From contig NZ_WXYN01000046.1 in NCBI RefSeq assembly GCF_016881065.1, positions 20,790-84,789 of the forward strand: 64,000 bases of DNA. The letters run 5' to 3'. This DNA is from Planococcus soli. Its GTDB lineage: Bacteria > Bacillota > Bacilli > Bacillales_A > Planococcaceae. The notes beneath the pieces were generated by a model. It was not told the DNA's origin. It searched no databases and was given only the letters and a program-made list of their open reading frames with translations. Shown here one piece after another: positions 1 through 9,117 of this stretch (position 1 is its first letter; each line of letters begins with the position of its first letter). The position numbers and the translations under genes were made by a program.

Positions 1-104
1 TCATCTGCCGGGTATAGTTTTTCCTTGCGATCATACAATTCTTTTACCAAATAGGCTGCTGCTACACCTGTAGCAAATCCAATAAGCAAATCACGATTGT
101 TCAC
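1..104 (-). CDS. YtzB-like (PepSY-type) small protein, 5' part only
   Basis: Only the first 34 codons lie in the window; the gene runs off the left edge. A GTG start at 104-102 is preceded by a strong GGAGGG ribosome site (about 112-117). The N-terminus is a short hydrophobic stretch (LLIGFATGVAAAYLV) followed by a charged segment, so it looks like a membrane-anchored or exported small protein. In B. subtilis the gene beside ytoP is ytzB, a small PepSY-domain protein, and the divergent position fits; this identification rests on context and on the N-terminal character only, as the diagnostic domain is outside the window. Confidence 0.5.
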   Translation of the reverse strand, partial: MNNRDLLIGFATGVAAAYLVKELYDRKEKLYPAD

Positions 105-383
105 TAAAATCCCTCCTCTGATTACTGGATAAATTGTACCATAAAATTTTGAAGGGCGAAATGATAGCATTAAAGATGGTATTCTTTCGAAAAACGAAAT
201 ATAAAACTGGAAATTTTCTGATAAAAGCTCTAAACTGAATGGAGACAAGTTATTATATAAGTAATGATAAGAAATTAAGGTTCTAACGGCGTATGGAAAA
301 GTGTGATATAAGTCGAACTAATGATTTTCGCCAGCTGCCAGGCCCGCGGAAATCATTGCTACTTACATAGGAGGAATTTTGAT

Positions 384-1457
384 ATGAATGCTGAAACACG
401 TGAAATGTTTAAAACCTTAACGGAATTGCCTGGAGCGCCAGGCAGTGAACATGCAGTCCGGAAATTTATGCGGCAGGAGCTCGGCAAAGTATCCGACCGA
501 CTTATTCAAGACAACCTGGGAAGCATCTTCGGCGTAAAAGATGGACAGCAGGATGGACCGCGCATTATGGTAGCGGGCCATATGGATGAAGTGGGATTTA
601 TGGTAACCCAAATTACCGATAACGGCATGCTCCGATTCCAGACTTTGGGCGGCTGGTGGAACCAGGTGATGCTGGCAACACGCGTTGAAATCATTGCTGG
701 CGAAAAAGCAATTCAAGGTGTTATCGGCTCGATTCCTCCTCATCTGTTGAGCGAAGAACTTCGCAGCAAACCGATGGAGATCAAGAACATGCTGATTGAC
801 GTTGGAGCAGACGACAAACAAGATGCGCTGGCGATGGGTATCCGTCCCGGCCAGCAAATCGTGCCGTACAGCCCCTTTACACCAATGGCCAATGAAAAGA
901 AAATCATGGCCAAAGCCTGGGATAATCGCTATGGCTGCGGACTGGCCATTGAACTCCTGAAAGAACTGAAAGATGAAAAGTTGCCGAATCAATTATTTTC
1001 CGGTGCGACAGTTATGGAAGAAGTCGGTTTGCGCGGTGCCCAAACGGCTGCCACAATGATCAAACCGGATCTGTTTTTTGCTCTCGATGCCAGCCCGGCT
1101 AACGATGCAACAGGCGACAAAAATGAATTCGGCCAGCTGGGCCAAGGAACCCTATTGCGCATTCTCGACAAAAGTATGGTGACTCACCGCGGCATGCGTG
1201 AATTTATCCTGGATACTGCTGAAACACATAACATTCCTTATCAATATTTCGTCTCACAGGGCGGCACAGATGCAGGACGCGTGCACACCACGAACGAAGG
1301 AGTTCCAAGTTCAGTCATTGGAATCTGTTCCCGCTATATCCATACATCGTCATCAATTATCCACACAGATGATTATGCAGCAGCTAAAGAGCTATTGACG
1401 AAACTAGTGAAAGCGACTGACCGAACGACGCTTGAGACCATCAAACAAAATGTCTAA
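384..1457 (+). CDS. ytoP: M42 family metallopeptidase (glutamyl aminopeptidase/endoglucanase-like), YtoP
   Basis: Predicted cytosolic dinuclear zinc or cobalt aminopeptidase of 357 aa, the same length as B. subtilis YtoP. Metal-ligand motifs of family M42 are visible in order: GHMDEVGF (His near 66), [15 protein letters not shown] with the catalytic Glu pair, LDASPA, and a late His in [11 protein letters not shown]. An upstream in-frame ATG at 321 exists, but the ATG at 384 follows AGGAGG by about 8 bases and gives the family-length product, so it is chosen. It faces away from the YtzB-like gene and is followed by a DUF84 NTPase gene after a weak hairpin. Role in peptide turnover is inferred from the family. 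Confidence 0.93.
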   Translation: MNAETREMFKTLTELPGAPGSEHAVRKFMRQELGKVSDRLIQDNLGSIFGVKDGQQDGPRIMVAGHMDEVGFMVTQITDNGMLRFQTLGGWWNQVMLATRVEIIAGEKAIQGVIGSIPPHLLSEELRSKPMEIKNMLIDVGADDKQDALAMGIRPGQQIVPYSPFTPMANEKKIMAKAWDNRYGCGLAIELLKELKDEKLPNQLFSGATVMEEVGLRGAQTAATMIKPDLFFALDASPANDATGDKNEFGQLGQGTLLRILDKSMVTHRGMREFILDTAETHNIPYQYFVSQGGTDAGRVHTTNEGVPSSVIGICSRYIHTSSSIIHTDDYAAAKELLTKLVKATDRTTLETIKQNV

Positions 1458-1459
1458 AA

Positions 1460-1482
1460 AGTGCCTGCGGGCTCTTTTTTTT
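1460..1482 (+). terminator. weak rho-independent terminator after ytoP
   Basis: A short imperfect stem (AGTGCC / GGCTCT with one mismatch, 4-base loop) is followed by a run of eight T. It sits between the ytoP stop and the next ribosome site, so it may only attenuate. Confidence 0.4.
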
Positions 1483-1499
1483 GGAAAGGAACAGTGGAG

Positions 1500-2018
1500 A
1501 TGAAAAAAAATCGTGCAGCAATTGCCTCAAAAAATCCTGCGAAAATCAACGCCGTATCAAGTGTTCTTACGGACATGGAGTGGACAGTCGATTTATCTGC
1601 TGTAGATGCCGAATCGGAAGTGTCAGCGCAGCCTTTCTCGCAGCAGGAAACGCGTCAAGGTGCAGTAAACAGGGCCAAAAATGCTTTAGGTGATTTTGAT
1701 TTTGCCATTGGCTTGGAGGGCGGCGTCTACGAAATGGAAGGGATTCTTTATCTGTGCAACTGGGGTGCTTTAGCAACTCAGGATGGGCGCATGTATACAG
1801 CGGCTGGAGCTCAGATTCCATTGCCACCCGAGATTGCAGAAGGCCTCCATAAGGGCATTGAACTCGGACCTGTCATGGACGACTATGCCAATGAAATCGG
1901 AATCCGCCATCATAAAGGCGCAGTCGGAATCCTGACAGACGGTTTCGTCAATCGGGGTGAAATGTTCAGCCATGTCGTCAAATTGCTGATTGGTCAATAC
2001 CAGCGGGACAGCGATTAA
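1500..2018 (+). CDS. DUF84 / inosine-xanthosine triphosphatase family protein
   Basis: A 172-aa protein of the DUF84 (YjjX-like) family. E. coli YjjX hydrolyses ITP and XTP, so a house-cleaning nucleotide phosphatase role is likely. The N-terminus (AAIASKNPAKINAV) is the family nucleotide-binding start, and the central segment FAIGLEGGVYEMEG carries the conserved EGG motif. The ATG at 1500 is preceded by GGAAAGGA; an in-frame upstream start at 1461 lies inside the terminator-like hairpin and is rejected. The gene is in the same direction as ytoP and the following lipoprotein gene. Substrate is inferred from the family only. Confidence 0.82.
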   Translation: MKKNRAAIASKNPAKINAVSSVLTDMEWTVDLSAVDAESEVSAQPFSQQETRQGAVNRAKNALGDFDFAIGLEGGVYEMEGILYLCNWGALATQDGRMYTAAGAQIPLPPEIAEGLHKGIELGPVMDDYANEIGIRHHKGAVGILTDGFVNRGEMFSHVVKLLIGQYQRDSD

Positions 2019-2077
2019 GTTGCATGTCCATGTAAACACCTTTAAAATAAGGAGCAGTAATGTAAGGGGGAAAAAGT

Positions 2078-2593
2078 GTGCCTCGGTATGGATTAATTTT
2101 TATGCTGCTTTTGCTGGCAGGTATGTTGGCTGCCTGCAGCGCAACGCCAGAAGAGCAGATTGTAAAGGGAATAGCAAATGCGCAAGGCGCGTTTGAAGAC
2201 GAGCCGGAAAATGCCAACGAAACAGTCGGAAAAACCAATTTGTATGTTCCGAGCGGCTATAATATTGAAGAACCATCGGATGGCTTTGATAGCTTAATCA
2301 CAAAAGGCGGCGATTCTTTTGCTTTACTCATCAATCCGAACGAAGGAGCTGCCAGCACTTTTTTCTATGATCTTCAAAAAGAGGATTCCGAACAGCTTTG
2401 GGTAGCGGATGAGACGTTTCAGCAAAATGGCCGCTTCGGATTTGCGACAGTAGAAGAGATTGCGGATGACCAGTTGGAGCTTGTAGTCAGCGCCGGTGGT
2501 GTTAAATTGACGACTGTAACAACAGAAAACCAAATCCCACAAAATATGGACTGGATGATGAAAACAGTCCGTTCAATTGATAGTGACGAATAG
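2078..2593 (+). CDS. putative lipoprotein, function unknown
   Basis: A 171-aa secreted lipoprotein: a hydrophobic signal segment (residues 5-19) ends in the lipobox LAAC with Cys20 as the predicted lipidation site, followed by a Glu/Asn-rich linker and a compact alpha/beta domain. It starts with GTG after AAGGGGGAAA. I do not recognise the family from its sequence. It lies 12 bases ahead of the thioredoxin gene ytpP, so the two are probably cotranscribed; a membrane-surface role connected with envelope or redox maintenance is conceivable but unsupported. Confidence 0.75.
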   Translation: MPRYGLIFMLLLLAGMLAACSATPEEQIVKGIANAQGAFEDEPENANETVGKTNLYVPSGYNIEEPSDGFDSLITKGGDSFALLINPNEGAASTFFYDLQKEDSEQLWVADETFQQNGRFGFATVEEIADDQLELVVSAGGVKLTTVTTENQIPQNMDWMMKTVRSIDSDE

Positions 2594-2605
2594 GAGAGTA
2601 GTACA

Positions 2606-2923
2606 ATGAAAAGCTTACAGTCAACGGAAGAATTCCATGAATTGACAAAAGAATCTGCAGCGATTTTCATGTTTACGGCAGGCTGGTGTCCGGATTGCCG
2701 CGTCATTGATCCTGTTATGCCTGAAGTCCAAAAAGCGTTCCCAGATTATACTTTTGTATCCGTAGATCGCGATCAGTTTATTGATTTGTGCATCGAGCAG
2801 GATGTTTACGGCATTCCAAGCTTCCTTGCTTATGCGAATGGCCACGAAACTGGAAGATTCGTCAGCAAAGATCGCAAAACGCAAGCAGAAATCGAAGGGT
2901 TTATTTCGAATTTGCCAAAATAA
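2606..2923 (+). CDS. ytpP: thioredoxin-like protein YtpP
   Basis: A 105-aa single-domain thioredoxin-fold protein with the redox motif Cys28-Pro-Asp-Cys31 in the context AGWCPDCR, and the cis-proline loop at GIPSF. There is no signal peptide, so it is cytosolic. The sequence between the Cys differs from the WCGPC of general thioredoxins, as in B. subtilis YtpP, suggesting a specialised disulfide reductase, possibly in bacillithiol-linked redox. The ATG follows GGAGAG. Its neighbours (lipoprotein, ytpQ, ytpR, sftA) match the Bacillus order. Confidence 0.9.
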   Translation: MKSLQSTEEFHELTKESAAIFMFTAGWCPDCRVIDPVMPEVQKAFPDYTFVSVDRDQFIDLCIEQDVYGIPSFLAYANGHETGRFVSKDRKTQAEIEGFISNLPK

Positions 2924-2929
2924 CAATAA

Positions 2930-2961
2930 AAACGGTTCGCCTAGACTAGGCTGAACCGTTT
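2930..2961 (+). terminator. hairpin after ytpP
   Basis: A long inverted repeat (AACGGTTC-GCCTAG / CTAGGC-T-GAACCGTT) with a one-base loop ends in a T-rich stretch. It lies in the ytpP-ytpQ gap, so ytpQ is probably expressed partly from its own start or by read-through. Confidence 0.7.
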
Positions 2962-2988
2962 ATTTATGAAAGTGAGGCCAAAACAACG

Positions 2989-3804
2989 ATGAAATCTACT
3001 GAACTTTTTAATATACTTAGAGAGCGGATGCCAAGCCGCCAATTGGAATGGCGCTATGACCGGGAAAACGACACAGCACATATCCAACATCAGGAAATCG
3101 GCAAAGGCATCAGCATCTCCTTGCCGCAAGTGATCAACCGATTTGAAGCGAATGGCGACGCAGCAATCCAGGAGATCGTCTATACAATTACGGAAACGTT
3201 CGATGCAATGGAACGGGAAGCAAAGGGCGAAATGAAATCAACCGAGCATATTTTTCCGGTCATCCGTTCAACTTCATTTCCAATCGAATCCAACGAAGGC
3301 CACCGGTTCATTACCGCTGACCATACCGCCGAAACACGCATCTATTTTGCTTTGGATGCTGGCACTACCTATCGCTTAATTGACGAAAATGTGTTAAATT
3401 CATTAAGTCTGTCAGAAGAGCAGATTAAGGAAATCGCGAAGTTTCAAGTGAAAAAATTGAAAACTGCTGTAAAAGAAGACCATGTTGCCGGTAATATTTT
3501 TTATTTTCTCAACGAAAATGACGGCTATGACGCTTCACGAATTTTAAATGAATCTTTCCTGAAAGAAATGAAAGCAAAAATTACCGGAGATATGACCGTA
3601 TCCGTGCCCCACCAGGACGTATTGATCATCGGTGATATCCAAAATGAAACGGGATACGATGTGCTTGCACAAATGGCCATGCATTTCTTTACGAATGGTA
3701 AAGTGCCGATCACTTCCTTGTCGTTCATTTATGAAAATGACGAACTCGAGCCGATTTTTATCATGGCTAAAAATAGACCTAATGAGGAGAACGATAAAAA
3801 ATGA
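2989..3804 (+). CDS. ytpQ: DUF1444 family protein YtpQ
   Basis: A 271-aa soluble protein of the DUF1444 (UPF0354) family, a Bacillales protein of unknown function. The recognisable family start is the N-terminal block with EWRYDRENDTAHIQ; no membrane segment or signal is visible. The ATG at 2989 follows AGTGAGG. The stop codon overlaps the ytpR start by four bases (ATGA), indicating translational coupling with the tRNA-binding-domain protein YtpR, so the two may act together. No catalytic motif that I can name. Confidence 0.88.
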   Translation: MKSTELFNILRERMPSRQLEWRYDRENDTAHIQHQEIGKGISISLPQVINRFEANGDAAIQEIVYTITETFDAMEREAKGEMKSTEHIFPVIRSTSFPIESNEGHRFITADHTAETRIYFALDAGTTYRLIDENVLNSLSLSEEQIKEIAKFQVKKLKTAVKEDHVAGNIFYFLNENDGYDASRILNESFLKEMKAKITGDMTVSVPHQDVLIIGDIQNETGYDVLAQMAMHFFTNGKVPITSLSFIYENDELEPIFIMAKNRPNEENDKK

Positions 3805-4409
3805 ATGTATTCTATAATAAGCAGGGAATTGGCGATGTGCTGCTGGTTCAACTGCAAACAGAAACTCCTGAAAAAATCCATCCTGAGCAATCGGGAGACG
3901 TAACACTAATTAAAGATGAAAACGGCACAATTGCCGGATTCAATTTGTTCAATGCTTCAAGCTATGCAGAGCTTCCGGAAGGGGAGCCAGTAGAACTGTC
4001 AGAAGGGCTTGTGACTTCTTTGCAGAACGCTCTTGCGAAAAACGATATTGATTTTACATTGGAAGTGGATTTCTCGCCGAAATTTGTCGTGGGCTTTGTG
4101 GAAGCAAAAGAAAAGCATCCAAATGCCGATAAATTGAATGTCTGCCAGGTTTCTGTCGGCGGAGAGCAACTGCAGATTGTCTGCGGTGCGCCCAACGTCG
4201 AACAAGGGCAAAAAGTGGTCGTGGCAAAAGTAGGAGCTGTTATGCCTTCAGGAATGGTCATCCGTGATGCGGAACTTCGGGGAGTGGCATCGTCCGGTAT
4301 GATCTGTTCAGCAAAAGAATTGGCTTTGCCGGATGCACCTCAGGAAAAAGGCATTTTTGTGCTGCCTGAAGATGCAGAAATCGGTTCAGCTTTCCAAGTA
4401 AAGGCGTGA
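3801..4409 (+). CDS. ytpR: YtpR family tRNA-binding-domain protein
   Basis: A 202-aa protein. Residues about 1-85 form an N-terminal DUF4479-type region; residues about 90-200 form an EMAP/Arc1p-like tRNA-binding OB fold, shown by VGFVEAKEKHPNADKLNVCQV, the block LQIVCGAPN and GMVIRDAELRGVASSGMICS, which also occur in the PheT N-terminus. It is not an aminoacyl-tRNA synthetase, as no catalytic domain is present. It is translationally coupled to ytpQ and lies six bases before sftA. An RNA-binding accessory role is inferred. Confidence 0.93.
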   Translation: MNVFYNKQGIGDVLLVQLQTETPEKIHPEQSGDVTLIKDENGTIAGFNLFNASSYAELPEGEPVELSEGLVTSLQNALAKNDIDFTLEVDFSPKFVVGFVEAKEKHPNADKLNVCQVSVGGEQLQIVCGAPNVEQGQKVVVAKVGAVMPSGMVIRDAELRGVASSGMICSAKELALPDAPQEKGIFVLPEDAEIGSAFQVKA

Positions 4410-4415
4410 CGCAAA

Positions 4416-6980
4416 ATGAGCTGGATTAAAAACGTATGGAACCGCATGTTCACAGATGATGCTGACGAAGTCGAAGAAGAGGTCATTTATGAAACACCAC
4501 CCCCGGCAGCAAAAAAAGAAAAAGCGCCTTTTCGCTTTCCGGTAATTCCGGATGAAGAAAAAGACGATTTTATCCATGACGTAAAACGAGCAGAAAACCG
4601 CCCTAAGATGCCAATTTTTGATGAGCGGGAAAGAGAGATTCTTCGGAAAGAGTCGGAACATCCGGCTGGAAAACCGATCATGGGGCCAAAAGAGGCGCCC
4701 GTACGCCCTTCGGCAGCAGCTGCAAAACGAAAAGCTGCAGAACTGCCTGTCAATACGGCACGCCGTTTCGAACCAAGCCGTTCCGTATCATCGGTTTATG
4801 GCTATAACACGGCACGCCCTGCTCCAACCCAAAAACTGACTGAAGAAAGAGAAAGTAAATACAACCGTGAACTGCATGATGAAGCGATCCAAGAAAGAGC
4901 AAGAGCTGGCTGGCATAAGCCAAGACCTGTAATTGAACACGAGTTCGCACCAATTTTTGAAAAAGAGCCAGCAGTACAGCAAACTGTTCCTGAAACAGCA
5001 CCAGATATGCCGGAAATTGAGGAACCTCTTTCAGTTGAACCGCATGAAGAGAAAAAGGCTGAAACTCCGGAGTTTGAAACGGAAAAAAAGACAACCGAAA
5101 CAAGCCAGGTACATATGGAATCTCCAGCAATGGAAATTGCAGACAACAAAGAATGGACTTCTGTAAATGAGACAGAGCTCGAACCGCAATCAGAACTGGA
5201 TTCAAGTCCAGAACTGCAGAAAGAACCAGAGGCGGAGATTGACCTGGCATTTGAGACAGAACAAGATTCGGAACCTGAATCTGAACTGCCGAAAGATCCG
5301 AATCCAGAAAATTCATCATCATCTGAGTTGAGTGTGGATACAAAAACAAAATCACAATATGAACCGAAGCGTGAAAAAACTGTGCCGTTCAATGTTTTGA
5401 TGCTAAAGTCAGACAAGGAACTATTGAAAAACAAAGCTAAATCACAGCCAGATGCCGCACCAATTCGTGAAGTGGGCGAAGTTCCGGCTGAAAGTGCGGA
5501 AAAAAAAACGGCAGATTCAGCTGAACAGCCACCAAATTCGCTGAATTTGGTGGCTAGTGGCGAGTCCAAAACCTACGAATTGCCGCAGTTGGAATATTTG
5601 ATGGCACCCGAAAACGATCGGAAAGACGAAGAGTGGATGGAAGAACAGGGAGTCCGCCTGATTGAAGCTTTGTCTTATTTCCAAATCAAAGCCGAAATTC
5701 TCAGTACGGTTCAAGGACCAGCCGTCACACAATTTGAATTAAAGGTTGCCCAAGGCATAAAAGTCAGCAAAATCCGTAATTTGGCGGATGATTTGAAATT
5801 GGCATTGGCTGCCCGGGATATTCGGATTCAAGCGCCTATTCCCGGCAAAAGCTCCATAGGCATCGAGATTCCAAATCGAACGAGCCGTGCTGTGAGAATT
5901 TCAGAAATAATCAATAGTCCTGTATTCCAGGATTCAGATTCTCCATTAGAAGCAGCACTTGGACTGGATTTGACAGGCAAACCGGTGACATTGGATTTGC
6001 GAAAAATGCCGCACGGTTTGATTGCTGGGGCTACTGGTTCCGGAAAATCTGTCTGCATCAATTCATTATTGGTCAGCCTGCTTTACAAATCATCACCGAG
6101 AGATCTTAAACTGCTGCTGATCGATCCAAAAATGGTCGAGCTGGCACCATATAATCACATACCACATCTTGTCAGCCCAGTCATCACAGATGTCAAGGCG
6201 GCAACTGCATCGCTGAAGTGGGCTGTTGAAGAAATGGAGCGCCGCTACCAATTATTCGCACATAGCGGTGTCCGTGACATCAGCCGGTACAATAAGCTGG
6301 TGAAAGACAAAGGGGATTATGCGCAGCATCTTCCGTATATTTTGATTGTTATAGATGAATTGGCGGACTTGATGATGATGTCTCCTTCAGATGTAGAAGA
6401 CTCAATTTGCCGCATTGCGCAAAAAGCCCGTGCTTGCGGAATCCATCTGGTAATTGCGACGCAGCGTCCGTCTGTCGATGTTATTACGGGATTGATTAAA
6501 TCCAATATTCCAACGCGCATTGCGTTTTCCGTTTCATCACAAGTAGACAGCCGCACTATCCTTGATTCTCAGGGAGCGGAGCGTCTTCTCGGAAGAGGGG
6601 ACATGCTGTATCTTGGCAACGGCATGTCAGCACCTAGCCGATTGCAGGGCACATTTGTAACCGATGATGAAATTGAAAAAGTCATTGAGCATGTGAGGCA
6701 GCAAGGGAAGCCTGAATACTTTTTTAAAGAAGAGGAATTGATCAAGCGAAGCGAATCTCCGGGTGAACAGGATGACCTGTTTGAAGAGGCATGCCGTTTT
6801 ATTATGGTACAGGGCAGCGCATCGACTTCTCTCCTGCAGCGGAAGTTCCATATCGGCTATAACCGTGCAGCCCGGTTGATGGATCTAATTGAGCAGCATG
6901 GTTTTATTTCCGAGCAGAACGGCAGCAAAGCCCGTTCGGTATTGATCACAGAAACCGACATTGAAGAAGTGTTTCATTAA
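4416..6980 (+). CDS. sftA: DNA translocase SftA (soluble FtsK/SpoIIIE family)
   Basis: An 854-aa ATP-driven dsDNA translocase that helps clear the chromosome from the closing septum. No membrane helices precede the motor, which separates SftA from membrane-bound SpoIIIE/FtsK. Residues 1-360 are a long acidic, Glu/Ser/Pro-rich low-complexity linker with repeated 'EPE/SEL' patterns; the alpha and beta motor domains follow, with Walker A GATGSGKS near residue 537, Walker B LIVIDELAD near 642 and the IATQRPSVDVITG block. The C-terminal ~65 residues form the gamma winged helix for KOPS/SRS recognition. B. subtilis SftA is about 950 aa, the difference lying in the linker. Downstream murC has its own promoter-like site. 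Confidence 0.95.
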   Translation: MSWIKNVWNRMFTDDADEVEEEVIYETPPPAAKKEKAPFRFPVIPDEEKDDFIHDVKRAENRPKMPIFDEREREILRKESEHPAGKPIMGPKEAPVRPSAAAAKRKAAELPVNTARRFEPSRSVSSVYGYNTARPAPTQKLTEERESKYNRELHDEAIQERARAGWHKPRPVIEHEFAPIFEKEPAVQQTVPETAPDMPEIEEPLSVEPHEEKKAETPEFETEKKTTETSQVHMESPAMEIADNKEWTSVNETELEPQSELDSSPELQKEPEAEIDLAFETEQDSEPESELPKDPNPENSSSSELSVDTKTKSQYEPKREKTVPFNVLMLKSDKELLKNKAKSQPDAAPIREVGEVPAESAEKKTADSAEQPPNSLNLVASGESKTYELPQLEYLMAPENDRKDEEWMEEQGVRLIEALSYFQIKAEILSTVQGPAVTQFELKVAQGIKVSKIRNLADDLKLALAARDIRIQAPIPGKSSIGIEIPNRTSRAVRISEIINSPVFQDSDSPLEAALGLDLTGKPVTLDLRKMPHGLIAGATGSGKSVCINSLLVSLLYKSSPRDLKLLLIDPKMVELAPYNHIPHLVSPVITDVKAATASLKWAVEEMERRYQLFAHSGVRDISRYNKLVKDKGDYAQHLPYILIVIDELADLMMMSPSDVEDSICRIAQKARACGIHLVIATQRPSVDVITGLIKSNIPTRIAFSVSSQVDSRTILDSQGAERLLGRGDMLYLGNGMSAPSRLQGTFVTDDEIEKVIEHVRQQGKPEYFFKEEELIKRSESPGEQDDLFEEACRFIMVQGSASTSLLQRKFHIGYNRAARLMDLIEQHGFISEQNGSKARSVLITETDIEEVFH

Positions 6981-7017
6981 GATTCCGGAAAGATCGATTG
7001 AATATAAAGAATACTGG

Positions 7018-7051
7018 CTCATTTTAACCAGTTGTAAATATATGATATAAT
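7018..7051 (+). promoter_or_regulatory. candidate sigma-A promoter for murC
   Basis: A perfect TATAAT at 7046-7051 has a poor -35 (TTTAAC-like) 17 bases upstream. It lies 90 bases before the murC start in the only sizeable gap of this stretch. Confidence 0.45.
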
Positions 7052-7137
7052 ATGGCATTATGTTTATCTTCATCAGCTATAGATTTCGCCTGGCGATTTG
7101 TGTAGACTAATTTTCAGCTCCCACAGGAGGTTCATTT

Positions 7138-8451
7138 ATGACAGTTTTACATTTTACCGGAATCAAAGGTTCCGGTATGAGTCCACTTGCGCAAATCATG
7201 CATGATATGGGCGAACAAGTTCAAGGTTCGGATATCGAACAGCATTTTTTCACTGAAGACCGGCTTCGTGACAGAGGCATAACTATCTTGCCTTTCGACG
7301 CCAACAATATCAAAACAAACATGACCATCGTTGCAGGAAATGCATTTGGAGATGATCATCCTGAATTGGTCAAAGCGCGTGAATTAGGTGCGACCATCAT
7401 CCGCTACCACCAGTTTTTAGGCGATTTGATGAAGCAATATGTTTCGGTCGCCATTACGGGAGCGCATGGTAAAACTTCTACTACGGGCTTAATGGCCCAT
7501 GTACTGGAAGGATACAAGCCCGTGTCTTATTTAATCGGTGACGGAACCGGCGTCGGCCAGGCAGATTCTCATTTCTTCGTGGCAGAAGCCTGTGAATACC
7601 GCCGCCACTTTCTTGCCTACCATCCTGATTACGCGATTATGACTAATATCGATTATGATCATCCGGATTATTTCACAGGAATCGATGACGTTTTTAAAGC
7701 GTTTGAAGAAATGGCCCAGCAAGTGAAAAAATGCATCATTGCCTGCGGGGATGATGAACACCTTCAGCAGATTCAAGCGCCAATTCCGGTTGTTTATTAC
7801 GGATTTGGTGAAGAAAACGATTTCCAGGCGAGAAATGTAGTGAAGACGACAGCCGGAACGACTTTCGATGTAGTCATCCGCAATGAATTTTTCCATACGT
7901 TCACGATTCCGATGTTCGGCGATCATGCGACTCTAAATGCGTTGGCTGTAATTTCATTATGTCATTACGAAAACATTCCAGCGGATATTATCCAGCAGCA
8001 GTTCGAAGACTTTGAAGGCGTTAAGCGGCGCTTTACCCAAACCTCGATCGGAGACCGCATTTTGATTGATGACTATGCACACCACCCGACAGAAATCCGT
8101 GCAACGCTGCAATCTGCACGCCAGAAATATCCCGAGCGGGAGCTTATCGCAATTTTCCAACCGCATACGTTCACGCGTACACAGACTTTTTTGCAGGAGT
8201 TCGCGGATTGTCTTACTGAAGCGGACCATGTATACTTGTGCGACATTTTCGGCTCTGCCCGTGAGAAAGCCGGAACCTTGAAAATACAGGACTTGGCAGA
8301 GAAAATTGAGGGCAGCCGTTTGTTGGCATTGGACGAAGTGGGTTCTTTGAGACAGCATGGCAATGCCGTGTATCTGTTTATGGGAGCAGGAGATGTCACC
8401 AAATTCCAGGAAGCTTTTGAAAATGAATTAAATGCAGGAAAAACAGTTTAA
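7138..8451 (+). CDS. murC: UDP-N-acetylmuramate--L-alanine ligase MurC
   Basis: Cytosolic ATP-dependent ligase adding L-Ala to UDP-MurNAc, the first step of the peptidoglycan stem peptide. At 437 aa it is the usual Bacillales size. The N-terminal Rossmann motif [11 protein letters not shown] (residues 8-18) binds the UDP-sugar; the ATP P-loop GAHGKTST lies near residue 108; the Mur ligase C-terminal block [14 protein letters not shown] is clear near 305. The ATG follows CAGGAGG. The stop codon falls inside the stem of the downstream terminator. Position beside sftA and ytxG matches B. subtilis. Confidence 0.97.
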   Translation: MTVLHFTGIKGSGMSPLAQIMHDMGEQVQGSDIEQHFFTEDRLRDRGITILPFDANNIKTNMTIVAGNAFGDDHPELVKARELGATIIRYHQFLGDLMKQYVSVAITGAHGKTSTTGLMAHVLEGYKPVSYLIGDGTGVGQADSHFFVAEACEYRRHFLAYHPDYAIMTNIDYDHPDYFTGIDDVFKAFEEMAQQVKKCIIACGDDEHLQQIQAPIPVVYYGFGEENDFQARNVVKTTAGTTFDVVIRNEFFHTFTIPMFGDHATLNALAVISLCHYENIPADIIQQQFEDFEGVKRRFTQTSIGDRILIDDYAHHPTEIRATLQSARQKYPERELIAIFQPHTFTRTQTFLQEFADCLTEADHVYLCDIFGSAREKAGTLKIQDLAEKIEGSRLLALDEVGSLRQHGNAVYLFMGAGDVTKFQEAFENELNAGKTV

Positions 8452-8475
8452 CTTTCGGGTTGAACTGTTTTTTTT
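8441..8475 (+). terminator. rho-independent terminator of murC
   Basis: Arms AAACAGTTTAAC / GTTGAACTGTTT around a 6-base loop, then a T run; the murC stop codon is within the 5' arm. Confidence 0.9.
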
Positions 8476-8519
8476 ATGCAGGAATCTAATTGTTTTTGTT
8501 GAATAATAATAGAGACCGT

Positions 8520-8545
8520 GTTTAATCCAAACTCATCAAGGGTAG
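8520..8545 (+). promoter_or_regulatory. sigma-B promoter of the ytxGHJ operon
   Basis: GTTTAA (8520-8525), a 14-base spacer and GGGTAG (8540-8545) closely match the sigma-B consensus GTTTAA-N13/14-GGGTAT. The B. subtilis ytxGHJ operon is known to be sigma-B controlled, so match and context agree. Confidence 0.8.
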
Positions 8546-8585
8546 AAAAAGGATATAACATAATTCGCTAAAAGGAGGAAACAGG

Positions 8586-9077
8586 ATGGATTGGCAAATC
8601 TTGCTTTACATTGCCGCGATCGTAGCCGCTATTGGATTCTTAGTTCTATGCGTAGCGTTGGCAATAACATTAAATTCGTTGAAAAACACATTGAAAGAAG
8701 TTTCAGGCACCGTAGCTGGTCTTGAAAATCAATTGCAGGGGGTAACGTTGGAAACGACTAACCTGTTGCATAAAACAAATGAACTTGCTGAAGACATTCA
8801 GATAAAGTCAGAAAAGTTGAATGGTGTCGTAGACGCAGTGAAAGGCGTCGGCAACTCTGTTACTGATTTGAACTCTACAGTTCGCAGCATCACTTCAAAA
8901 GTTGGTGTCCAAGTCGAACAGAATGAAGACAAGATTGCTCAAGTAGTACAATGGGGCAACGTAGTCATGGGGATCCGTGACAAATGGAACGAACGCAAAA
9001 TTTATGAAACTCGTGCAAATGCAGCATATGCACCAGTACCAGAGCAAAAGAAATTACCGCATAACGAACAATATTAA
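8586..9077 (+). CDS. ytxG: DUF948-containing general stress protein YtxG
   Basis: A 163-aa protein with one N-terminal membrane helix (residues 6-27) followed by a long amphipathic, probably coiled-coil region rich in Leu/Asn/Thr, the DUF948 layout. The C-terminal tail is short and charged. First gene of the three-gene set ytxG-ytxH-ytxJ; the ATG follows AAAGGAGG. A sigma-B promoter match lies 40 bases upstream, in line with the general-stress regulation of the B. subtilis operon. Molecular role unknown; membrane attachment facing the cytoplasm is inferred. Confidence 0.9.
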   Translation: MDWQILLYIAAIVAAIGFLVLCVALAITLNSLKNTLKEVSGTVAGLENQLQGVTLETTNLLHKTNELAEDIQIKSEKLNGVVDAVKGVGNSVTDLNSTVRSITSKVGVQVEQNEDKIAQVVQWGNVVMGIRDKWNERKIYETRANAAYAPVPEQKKLPHNEQY

Positions 9078-9117
9078 GATCAGTTTTCACTACTAAAATT
9101 AAACGGAGGTAATATTA

